Positions 8,993-16,093 of a stretch of 64,000 bases of DNA are shown piece by piece (the stretch's first letter is position 1; the number at the start of each line of letters is the position of its first letter). Both the position numbers and the translations under genes were made by a program. The notes under the pieces are model-generated. The model was not told the DNA's origin, did no database searches, and saw only the letters and a list, made by a program, of their open reading frames with translations. The DNA lies in assembly GCA_947624245.1 (NCBI GenBank), contig CANQJL010000008.1:1-64000 (forward strand). Direction: 5' to 3'. The DNA is from an uncultured Acetatifactor sp. (lineage in GTDB: Bacteria; Bacillota; Clostridia; Lachnospirales; Lachnospiraceae).

Positions 8993-9020
8993 ACTGCGGG
9001 TGAAATTGACACATAGACTA
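8993..9020 (+). promoter_or_regulatory. Candidate SigK-type promoter for sigK
   Basis: AC at 8993-8994 and CATAGACTA at 9012-9020 are 17 bp apart, matching the mother-cell consensus AC-N16/17-CATANNNTA recognised by SigK (and partly SigE). Start of transcription would be near 9027, just before the ribosome site of the sigK gene. The motif is short, so a chance match is possible, but the position is what autoregulation would need. A TTGACA at 9006-9011 has no good -10 box. Confidence 0.4.
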
Positions 9021-9048
9021 TTGTGAAGAGTAATCCGCGGAGGGACTT

Positions 9049-9684
9049 TTGAAGACCTTTCAAAAACCGTTGACCTCAGGAGAAGAAGCCGAACAATGCC
9101 GTCTGCTGCGGGAGGGGACCCCTGCAGAGGCCAGACGGGCAAAGGAGATTCTGATCGAGCGGAACCTGCGGCTGGTAGCTCATATTGCAAAAAAATATCA
9201 GAACACCGATGAGGACATGGAGGATCTGATCTCTATCGGCTGCATCGGGCTGATCAAGGCGATAGATACTTTTGACGATAAGAAGGGACGGCTGGCCACC
9301 TATGCCTGCCGGTGCATTGACAACGAACTGCTGATGCTGCTTCGGGGAAAGAAGAAGACCGCCCGAGAGGTATCGCTGTTCGAGCCCATCGGACAGGATA
9401 AGGAGGGCAATGAGATCCATCTGGTGGACGTAATCGAACAGCAGCAGCCGGATATTGTGGAAAGCATGGAGCTGACCGGAAATATCCGAAAGCTGTTCGT
9501 CCTGATGGAGGAAGTGCTGACGGAGAGAGAGCGGGATATCCTGATCATGCGCTACGGTCTGAACGGGGCGCCGGAAGCCACGCAGAGCCAGATCGGCGCA
9601 AGGCTCGGAATCTCGCGCAGCTATGTTTCCAGGATCGAAAAAAGAGCGCTGCAGAAGCTTCGATGTAAATTTGAGCGGCAATGA
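9049..9684 (+). CDS. sigK: Sporulation sigma factor SigK
   Basis: Sigma-70 family factor for late mother-cell transcription (coat, cortex and spore maturation genes in Bacillus). The 211-residue protein has region 2 with ILIERNLRLVAHIAKKY and DLISIGCIGLIKAIDTF, the SigK-diagnostic EVSLFEPIGQDKEGNEI (SigE differs here), and region 4 ending ISRSYVSRIEKRALQKL. The start is TTG 9049 with GGAGGGA upstream. An in-frame TAA at 9031-9033 means no room for the about 20-residue hydrophobic pro-sequence of B. subtilis pro-SigK, so the protein is probably active when made. The gene is intact, not split by a skin-type element. Confidence 0.92.
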   Translation: MKTFQKPLTSGEEAEQCRLLREGTPAEARRAKEILIERNLRLVAHIAKKYQNTDEDMEDLISIGCIGLIKAIDTFDDKKGRLATYACRCIDNELLMLLRGKKKTAREVSLFEPIGQDKEGNEIHLVDVIEQQQPDIVESMELTGNIRKLFVLMEEVLTERERDILIMRYGLNGAPEATQSQIGARLGISRSYVSRIEKRALQKLRCKFERQ

Positions 9685-9696
9685 AGCAATTTTAGA

Positions 9697-9724
9697 TTGT
9701 TTTTTACCGTTAAAGTGGTATAAT
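9697..9724 (+). promoter_or_regulatory. SigA-type promoter for the HD-GYP gene and pilT
   Basis: TTGTTT (9697-9702), 16-bp spacer, perfect TATAAT (9719-9724). It begins about 12 bp after the sigK stop and 40 bp before the next start codon, separating a vegetative unit from sigK. Confidence 0.65.
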
Positions 9725-9762
9725 GGAAGCAGAGTTTTACTCAGGAAAAACGGGAGAGAGCT

Positions 9763-10881
9763 ATGCAGTTCATCGGTACGACGGAGCTTAAGGTGGGAAT
9801 GCGCTTGGCGCGGCCCATTTACAATAAACAGGGAGTGCTTCTCTTTGAGAGAGATTCCAAGCTGACGGCACAGACGATTGACAGTGTGAAGAACTTCGGA
9901 CTGTTGGGCGTTTATATTCTGGAGCCGGCAGAGCCCCTTCCTCCCATGTCGGAGGAGGATCTGGAATTTGAGCGGTTTCAGATCGCCACCGGTTTTTCCA
10001 TTCAGGACGAACTGGAAAAGATATTATCCACGAAGAATCAGGGCAGGATCAACAGCATTGCTTCCATGATCCTGAAAAAATACGGATATCTGGACGGCAG
10101 AGTCACCTTTTATCAGAACCTCAGGGGCAGAGATGACTATGTGTGCCGGCACAGCCTGAATACCGCGATTTTCTGCGCCATGATTACCCATGTGATGAAC
10201 GTCAGAGTGGACGAGCAGTATCAGATAATCTACGCGGCATTGACCCACGATATCGGCAAGCTGCGGATTCCCGCGGATATTCTGTTCGCTCAGGAGGACC
10301 CTGAGGGAAAGCAGAAGGAGCGGATCTACCAGAGCCAGATGACGGGGCTTGACGTGCTGGATACGGCGATTCACGACGGCTATGCCATCAAGAGAATATG
10401 TGCGCAGGCGCTGCGGACATGGCAGGAATTTGAGGCGCAGGGGAGTGTGAACCCCAATGCGAAGCTGACCCTGGGCGCCAAGATACTGATAGTGGCGAAC
10501 CGGTATGACGAGATCACGGCGATGAGTCTTCAGGGGAAATCGGAGTCTGAGGTAAAGGCGATTCAGGAATTCCTCGATCATCCCGAAATATATGATCCGG
10601 AGGTCGTGAGTGCGCTGATCAAATCCGTCAACATACTGTTCCCCGGCGTCAGCGTGGAGCTGAGCACGGGACAGAAGGCGCTTGTGGTGACGGAGAATTT
10701 CAACAATATTCTGAAGCCCATTGTGCTGACATTCGGGGACAACACCCTGTTGGATCTGGCGCTTTGGGATAATCACGACATTCAGATCGTGGATGTTATG
10801 AAGACTTTGGACAACCGTTATATCATGAACAACGATATTCTTCCGCAGAATGCGGCGGAAGGACAACCAATAAATCTGTGA
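9763..10881 (+). CDS. Degenerate HD-GYP-like HD domain protein
   Basis: 372 residues. The N-terminus (ELKVGMRLARPIYNKQGVLL) is the DUF3391-like segment usually found before HD-GYP domains. An HD domain follows, with His131 in RHSLNTA and the metal pair His162-Asp163 in ALTHDIGKLRIP. HD-GYP enzymes break down cyclic-di-GMP, but the defining HHExxDGxGYP stretch is replaced here by IYQSQMTGLDVLDTAIHDGY, so metal binding and catalysis may be reduced or altered. It may sense or hydrolyse another nucleotide. The gene lies 22 bp before pilT and shares its promoter; c-di-GMP commonly controls type IV pili and motility, which suggests a related role (inference). Confidence 0.75.
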   Translation: MQFIGTTELKVGMRLARPIYNKQGVLLFERDSKLTAQTIDSVKNFGLLGVYILEPAEPLPPMSEEDLEFERFQIATGFSIQDELEKILSTKNQGRINSIASMILKKYGYLDGRVTFYQNLRGRDDYVCRHSLNTAIFCAMITHVMNVRVDEQYQIIYAALTHDIGKLRIPADILFAQEDPEGKQKERIYQSQMTGLDVLDTAIHDGYAIKRICAQALRTWQEFEAQGSVNPNAKLTLGAKILIVANRYDEITAMSLQGKSESEVKAIQEFLDHPEIYDPEVVSALIKSVNILFPGVSVELSTGQKALVVTENFNNILKPIVLTFGDNTLLDLALWDNHDIQIVDVMKTLDNRYIMNNDILPQNAAEGQPINL

Positions 10882-10903
10882 TACACAGGGAAAAGAGGGA
10901 GAT

Positions 10904-11956
10904 ATGGCAAAAGTAGAAGAAGTACTGACCGAGGCCAAGGCGGCGGGCGCCAGCGACGTACATTTCACGGTAGGAATACCGCCTAAGATGCGTGTGAACG
11001 GCGATCTGATTACCATGAATTATCCCAAGATGCTGTCAGACGACACCAGAGAGGTGCTCAACGCCGTTACCAACGAGACGCAGAGAGAGAAGTTCGAGAA
11101 AAAGGGAGAGTACGACTTTTCCTTTTCCATTCCTTCTATCGGGCGTTACCGTGTGAATGCGTACCTGCAGCGAGGCAGCGTGGCGCTGGCCTTTCGTCTG
11201 GTAGGTACGACGGTGCCTTCTCCAGACGAGCTGGGCGTGCCTAAATCCGTGGTGGATCTGTATCAGCGCAAGCGTGGTCTGGTACTGGTGACGGGACCTA
11301 CCGGAAGCGGTAAGTCCACTACGCTGGCCGCCATTATCGACAAGGTCAACAACAGCCGTGACGCTCACGTGATCACCCTAGAGGATCCTATCGAGTATCT
11401 CCATCAGCACAAGATGTGTATGGTCAACCAGAGAGAGATCGGAATGGACACCGAGTCTTATGCGAATGCCCTTCGTGCGGCGCTCCGTGAAGACCCTGAC
11501 GTAATTCTCGTAGGTGAGATGCGTGACTTTGAGACCATCAGCGTCGCCATCACCGCGGCGGAGACAGGCCACCTGGTGCTGTCTACCCTGCATACCATCG
11601 GTGCCGCAAGTACCGTGGACCGTATCATCGACGTGTTCCCGCCCCACCAGCAGCAGCAGATCCGCGTACAGCTTGCGAACGTGCTGGAGGCCGTTATTTC
11701 CCAGCAGCTGATTCCCACTGCCGACGGCAAGAAGCGAGTGGCGGCTTTTGAGGTCATGCATGCAAATCATGCGGTGCGCAACCTGATCCGTGAAGGAAAA
11801 TCACACCAGCTCACCAGCGTGATCCAGACCAACAGAAAGATGGGTATGATGACCATGGACGAGGCCATCAGTCAGCTCTACTACACCGGCAGGATTTCAA
11901 GAGAGATGGCGATACAGTTCGCTCAGGATCCTGACGCAATGGAATTAAAGCTTTAA
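10904..11956 (+). CDS. pilT: Type IV pilus retraction ATPase PilT
   Basis: Hexameric ATPase of the GspE/PilT family that depolymerises type IV pilins to retract the pilus, driving twitching or DNA uptake. 350 residues, the usual PilT length. Visible motifs: Walker A GPTGSGKSTT (131-140), Asp box with LEDPIEYLHQHK, Walker B DPDVILVGEMRD, His box TAAETGHLVLSTLHT, and the C-terminal AVRNLIREGKSHQ, which corresponds to the AIRNLIRE motif needed for retraction and absent from assembly ATPases. No other pilus genes are in the window, so the machine must be encoded elsewhere. Downstream comM and dprA fit a DNA-uptake context. Confidence 0.93.
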   Translation: MAKVEEVLTEAKAAGASDVHFTVGIPPKMRVNGDLITMNYPKMLSDDTREVLNAVTNETQREKFEKKGEYDFSFSIPSIGRYRVNAYLQRGSVALAFRLVGTTVPSPDELGVPKSVVDLYQRKRGLVLVTGPTGSGKSTTLAAIIDKVNNSRDAHVITLEDPIEYLHQHKMCMVNQREIGMDTESYANALRAALREDPDVILVGEMRDFETISVAITAAETGHLVLSTLHTIGAASTVDRIIDVFPPHQQQQIRVQLANVLEAVISQQLIPTADGKKRVAAFEVMHANHAVRNLIREGKSHQLTSVIQTNRKMGMMTMDEAISQLYYTGRISREMAIQFAQDPDAMELKL

Positions 11957-12211
11957 GCTTTAAGATTTCTGTCCGGCTTTTCCGGGGGCAGCGCCGAGAG
12001 GGCGCGCTCCCGGGGCCGCACCTCAAACTTCCGCAAAATCTTGCCGCAATCTTTTGCATTCCTTTTTGATTCATTTTTTTCATATGTTTCGATTTCCTAT
12101 GTTCGGTAATACAATACCTGTCCCGTATTGATAAAGTTTTATTTGTCATGTTTTTTCATTCTGTCCTTTTATATTTCTATTATTCTATTATTCTATCCTA
12201 GGAGGTGTCTT
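11957..12211 (+). other. Intergenic region pilT-comM
   Basis: 255 bp without a gene. It contains a GC-rich hairpin (11982-12013, arms near CCGGGGGC and GCTCCCGG) not followed by a T-run, an inverted repeat CAATAC...GTATTG (12110-12129), and an 8-bp repeat TATTCTAT present three times just before the comM ribosome site AGGAGG. I found no convincing -35/-10 pair. Confidence 0.5.
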
Positions 12212-13756
12212 ATGTTCAGTACGATCTGTTCCGGAGCTCTGCAGGGCATTTCTGCCTATCCGGTATCTGTGGAGGTCAATATCGCAAGAGGACTTCCGGC
12301 ATTTTATATGGTAGGTTCCCTGAGCGGGGAGGTGCGGGAATCGCGGGAGCGTGTCTGCGTTGCGCTGAAAAATGCAGGGTTCGATCTGCCGCCCAGCCAT
12401 GTGACCGTGAATCTGTCGCCGGCGGACCGCAGAAAGGAGGGGACGGCCTTTGACCTGCCGATCGCGGTGGGGATTCTGGCCGCGGCGGAATATTTTCCGC
12501 AGGCCGCGGCGGCAGACATTTTGTTTTTGGGAGAGCTGGGGCTTGACGGTGAGATCAAGCAGGTGCCCGGTGTGCTCCCCATCGTACAGGAGGCGGCGAA
12601 AAGGGGCATCAGACAGTGCGTGGTGCCTGCGGACAATGCAAAGGAGGGCGCGGCGATTGCGGGCATCTCGGTGCGGGGAGCCGCTCACATACGGCAGGTG
12701 CTGGACTTCCTCAGAGCGCCTCTGGAGGGCCGTGAGGAAGTGCTCCCCGCCTGTGCGCCGGAGTGCGGTGTGAATCCTTCCGAAAGAGGCGCAGGGGAAA
12801 TGCTTGATTTCGCTCAGGTCAGCGGTCAGGAGTCTGCGAAGCGCGCTGCGGAAATTGCGGCAGCGGGATTCCACAATCTGTTGATGGTGGGGCCGCCGGG
12901 CGCGGGGAAATCCATGATCGCCAAGCGGATTCCGGGAATCCTTCCGGCGCTGACACCGGAGGAGAGTCTTCAGGTGACCGCTGTGGCGAGCGTGGCGGGA
13001 CTGACCGGAGGCGGTACGGCGCTGGTGAAAATGCGCCCGTTTCAGGATCCGCATCATACCATATCCCAGGCGGCGATGATAGGGGGCGGCAATTCTCCCA
13101 GGCCCGGGGTCATCTCTCTTGCGCACAGGGGCGTCCTGTTCCTGGACGAGCTTCCGGAGTTTGGGCGGGAGGTCTTAAACAGCCTGCGTCAGCCTCTGGA
13201 GGAGAGACATGTCAATATTTCGCGAGCCGGCGTGAACGTTTCCTATCCCAGCGATTTCATGCTGGTCTGCGCCATGAACCCTTGTCCCTGCGGATATTAC
13301 CCCGACAGGAACCGCTGCAGATGTACGGAGGTGCAGGTAAGAAAATATACGGGAAAGGTGTCCGGCCCGATCCTCGACCGGATCGATCTTTGCGCCCAGA
13401 TGGAAGCCGTGGACGTGGCGAGCCTGCAGGACGGAAATCGGGCGGAGAGCAGCGCGGCAATCCTCGGCAGGGTCCTTGCGGCCAGAGAGCGGCAGCGGGA
13501 GCGCTATGCAGGCTCGTCCTGCCGGGCAAACGCCGATGTACAGGCGGCGGACATGAACAGGTACTGCGCTCTGGGACCAAAGGAGAAGCGCTGTATGGAC
13601 AAGCTGTATCACTCCATGCAGCTAAGCGCCAGAGCGTATCACAGGATACTGCGGGTGGCGCGGACCATAGCGGATCTGGCGGGCGCGGAGAAGATAGAGG
13701 AGGAGCATCTGATGGAGGCCGTCTACTATCGGCCGTCTCAGGAGTACCGGAGGTGA
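12212..13756 (+). CDS. comM: ComM/YifB family AAA+ helicase (Mg-chelatase-like)
   Basis: YifB/ComM proteins are AAA+ ATPases; Vibrio ComM is a hexameric helicase that promotes branch migration during integration of transforming DNA. At ATG 12212 the protein is 514 residues. It has the N-terminal Lon-like ChlI domain (MFSTICSGALQGISAYPV, about 1-150), Walker A GPPGAGKSM (about 228-236), Walker B LFLDELPEF, and the family-specific MNPCPCGYYPD with its cysteines. AGGAGG stands 8 bases before ATG 12212; an upstream ATG at 12128 would add an unrelated tail. dprA follows after 5 bp, which supports a joint role in processing incoming single-stranded DNA. Confidence 0.93.
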   Translation: MFSTICSGALQGISAYPVSVEVNIARGLPAFYMVGSLSGEVRESRERVCVALKNAGFDLPPSHVTVNLSPADRRKEGTAFDLPIAVGILAAAEYFPQAAAADILFLGELGLDGEIKQVPGVLPIVQEAAKRGIRQCVVPADNAKEGAAIAGISVRGAAHIRQVLDFLRAPLEGREEVLPACAPECGVNPSERGAGEMLDFAQVSGQESAKRAAEIAAAGFHNLLMVGPPGAGKSMIAKRIPGILPALTPEESLQVTAVASVAGLTGGGTALVKMRPFQDPHHTISQAAMIGGGNSPRPGVISLAHRGVLFLDELPEFGREVLNSLRQPLEERHVNISRAGVNVSYPSDFMLVCAMNPCPCGYYPDRNRCRCTEVQVRKYTGKVSGPILDRIDLCAQMEAVDVASLQDGNRAESSAAILGRVLAARERQRERYAGSSCRANADVQAADMNRYCALGPKEKRCMDKLYHSMQLSARAYHRILRVARTIADLAGAEKIEEEHLMEAVYYRPSQEYRR

Positions 13757-13761
13757 GGAAA

Positions 13762-14874
13762 ATGGAAGAGATAAAACCGTACCAGCTTTGGCTTTGCAGC
13801 TTTGGGGGAACGGGAAACAAAAAGCTGTGCAGAATGGCAGAGCGGTTTGGCGGCGCAAGGGAGGCGTACTTTGCGGATCCGGCGCAGTGGCGTCAGGTGC
13901 TGGGAGAAAAGCAGGCCCTGCGCCTGCAGCAGTTTACGGAGACGTTTAGGCCCCAGGAGGAATACGAAAAACTGCGGGAGCAGGGCATCAGACTGGTGAC
14001 GCTCTCGGATAAGGATTATCCCGAGCGGTTAAAGGAAATTCCGGACGCTCCTTATGGCCTTTTTGTAAAGGGACGTCTGCCGGGGAACGAACCTGCGGTG
14101 GCTGTGGTCGGCGCCAGAGACTGTTCCCGCTACGGGGCCTTTGTGGCGGAGAAGATCGGGGAGATGCTGGGGAAGAACGGAATCGCCGTGGTCAGCGGCA
14201 TGGCCAGAGGAATCGACGGCATCAGTCAGATGGCGGCGCTTAAAAACGGCGGCATATCCTACGGGGTGCTGGGCTGCGGGGTGGATATCTGTTATCCGTC
14301 TCAGAACAGAGCGCTCTATGACAGGCTTGCGGCGCAGGGCGGGCTGATCTCGTCCTATCCCCCGGGCACGCCGGCGCTGGCCAGGAACTTTCCGCCCAGG
14401 AACCGGATCGTCAGCGGGCTGGCGGATGCGGTGGTGGTAGTGGAGGCGAGAGAAAAGAGCGGGACGCTGATCACGGTGGATATGGCTTTGGAGCAGGGCA
14501 GGGAGGTGTATGCGGTTCCGGGGCGGATCACGGACAGACTGAGCGACGGCTGCAACCGTCTGCTTAGACAGGGGGCGGCGCCCCTCTTAAATCCGGAAGA
14601 ACTGTCGGAGGGGCTTGCGGCCATGGGAAAGCTGAAAGAGCGTCCGCAGGACGATACACCGGAGGTCGAAGAACAGAATACGGCAGGAGCGCTCTCTCCG
14701 GAAGCGGCGGCGGTCTGCAGGGCGCTGGATCTTACGCCGCAGACTGCCGAGGAGATCCGCCGCAGACTGCCGGAGGAATATCGCCATATCAATCTGAATG
14801 CGTGCCTGATCGGGCTGTGCATGGAAGGTCTTGCGGTACAGGCGGGCCCCGGCTGCTTTTGCGCGGTACGGTAG
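13762..14874 (+). CDS. dprA: DNA-processing protein DprA
   Basis: DprA (Smf) binds incoming single-stranded DNA and loads RecA during natural transformation; many non-competent bacteria also keep it. The 370-residue protein has the extended Rossmann fold core with VGARDCSRYG, SGMARGID (about 145-152), PPRNRIVSGLAD (about 211-222) and EAREKSGTLIT, an N-terminal helical part, and a C-terminal winged-helix domain (about 305-370). ATG 13762 follows the comM stop by 5 bp and has GGAGGTGAGG upstream. The reading frame is open much further 5', overlapping comM, but that stretch is comM in another frame. In B. subtilis dprA lies upstream of topA, as here at a longer distance. Confidence 0.95.
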   Translation: MEEIKPYQLWLCSFGGTGNKKLCRMAERFGGAREAYFADPAQWRQVLGEKQALRLQQFTETFRPQEEYEKLREQGIRLVTLSDKDYPERLKEIPDAPYGLFVKGRLPGNEPAVAVVGARDCSRYGAFVAEKIGEMLGKNGIAVVSGMARGIDGISQMAALKNGGISYGVLGCGVDICYPSQNRALYDRLAAQGGLISSYPPGTPALARNFPPRNRIVSGLADAVVVVEAREKSGTLITVDMALEQGREVYAVPGRITDRLSDGCNRLLRQGAAPLLNPEELSEGLAAMGKLKERPQDDTPEVEEQNTAGALSPEAAAVCRALDLTPQTAEEIRRRLPEEYRHINLNACLIGLCMEGLAVQAGPGCFCAVR

Positions 14875-14885
14875 GCGGACGGCGC

Positions 14886-14929
14886 CGCAGTCTGCCGGAT
14901 GCCGGCTTCGCAGTCTGCCGGATGCCGGC
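14886..14929. repeat. Two 21-bp direct repeats upstream of ispG
   Basis: Identical 21-bp copies at 14886-14906 and 14909-14929, each containing CAGTCTGCCGGATGCCGG, directly after the dprA stop. Inverted GCCGGC/GGCGCC elements could also fold into hairpins; one may serve as a weak terminator for comM-dprA, although the T-run after it (AGTTTTC) is short. Confidence 0.75.
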
Positions 14930-14944
14930 GCCGGAGTTTTCGGC

Positions 14945-14973
14945 TTGCACATTTTTCTCCTATCCATTATCAT
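14945..14973 (+). promoter_or_regulatory. SigA-type promoter for ispG-polC
   Basis: TTGCAC (14945-14950) and TATCAT (14968-14973) with a 17-bp spacer, 51 bp before the ispG start. Confidence 0.5.
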
Positions 14974-15024
14974 ATATCTTGGAAGAAAAAGAAGACTGCC
15001 GCGGCAGGGAAGGAAGGATGAGCC

Positions 15025-16083
15025 ATGCACAGAGAGACTACGCGAGTCGTACAGATCGGCGACAAAAGGATCGGGGGAGGGAATCCCGTTCTGATACAGT
15101 CTATGACAAATACGAGGACACAGGACGTGGACGCGACGGTTTCCCAGATACTTTGGCTGGAGCGGGCGGGCTGCGAGATAATCCGGTGTACGGTTCCCGA
15201 CATGGAGGCGGCCAAGGCGCTGGCGCAGATCAAAAAACGGATACATATTCCCCTTGTGGCGGACATTCATTTTGACTATAAGATGGCCGTGGCGGCCATC
15301 GAGAACGGGGCGGACAAGATCCGGATCAACCCCGGGAACATCGGCGGTCCGGAAAAGGTCCGCGCGGTGGTGGAAGCGGCAAAGGAGAGGAAGATACCGA
15401 TTCGGGTGGGAGTAAACGGCGGTTCTCTTGAGCGAGAGATATTGGAGAAATACGGCGGAGTGACCGCCCAGGGAATCGTTGAGAGCGCGCTGGACAAGGT
15501 GCATATGATCGAGGAGCAGGGCTACGATAATCTGGTCATCAGCATCAAATCCTCGGATGTGCTTATGTGCGTGCAGGCCCATGAGATTCTTGCGGAGCGA
15601 ACGCATTATCCGCTTCACGTGGGAATCACCGAGTCCGGCACCGTCCTGAGCGGCAGCATTAAATCCGCTGTGGGTCTGGGACTGATCCTGCATCAGGGCA
15701 TAGGCGACACTGTACGCGTGTCTCTCACGGGAGACCCTGTGGAGGAGATCGGGGCGGCGAAGCTGATCCTGCGAACGCTGGGCCTGAGAAAGGGCGGTAT
15801 CGAGGTGGTATCCTGCCCTACCTGCGGCAGGACCCAGATCGATCTGATCGGTCTGGCAGGCAAGGTGGAGGAGCTGGTGAAGGATTATCCGCTGGACATC
15901 AAGGTGGCGGTAATGGGCTGCGCGGTGAACGGTCCCGGGGAAGCAAGAGAGGCGGATATCGGAATTGCGGGCGGCCGCGGAGAGGGCCTTCTGATCAGGA
16001 AGGGCGAAATTATCCGGAAAATACCGGAAGATCAGTTGTTGAATGCGTTGAAAGAGGAGCTGGACAACTGGGAGACGGATTGA
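15025..16083 (+). CDS. ispG: 4-hydroxy-3-methylbut-2-en-1-yl diphosphate synthase (IspG/GcpE)
   Basis: 4Fe-4S enzyme of the non-mevalonate isoprenoid pathway that converts MEcPP to HMBPP using reduced flavodoxin or ferredoxin. The 352-residue, two-domain bacterial form has a TIM barrel ([13 protein letters not shown], then ADIHFDYK and RINPGNIGG) followed by the reductase-like domain whose cluster cysteines lie in CPTCGRTQ (about 264-271) and [11 protein letters not shown] (about 297-307). polC follows after 10 bp. Clostridia often have dxr-rseP-ispG-polC; here dxr and rseP are absent and dprA stands upstream, so the block seems to have been broken at this point. Confidence 0.97.
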   Translation: MHRETTRVVQIGDKRIGGGNPVLIQSMTNTRTQDVDATVSQILWLERAGCEIIRCTVPDMEAAKALAQIKKRIHIPLVADIHFDYKMAVAAIENGADKIRINPGNIGGPEKVRAVVEAAKERKIPIRVGVNGGSLEREILEKYGGVTAQGIVESALDKVHMIEEQGYDNLVISIKSSDVLMCVQAHEILAERTHYPLHVGITESGTVLSGSIKSAVGLGLILHQGIGDTVRVSLTGDPVEEIGAAKLILRTLGLRKGGIEVVSCPTCGRTQIDLIGLAGKVEELVKDYPLDIKVAVMGCAVNGPGEAREADIGIAGGRGEGLLIRKGEIIRKIPEDQLLNALKEELDNWETD

Positions 16084-16093
16084 GGGAATCGTT

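Noticed and set aside
9006..9024. SigA promoter for sigK based on TTGACA
   Set aside because: No acceptable -10 at 16-18 bp; the CATAGACTA match fits a mother-cell promoter better.
11982..12013. Terminator after pilT
   Set aside because: The GC-rich hairpin is not followed by a T-run, so I list it only as a feature of the gap.
13282..13761. 5' extension of the dprA frame
   Set aside because: This part lies in comM in another frame; DprA similarity starts at 13762 where a ribosome site is present.
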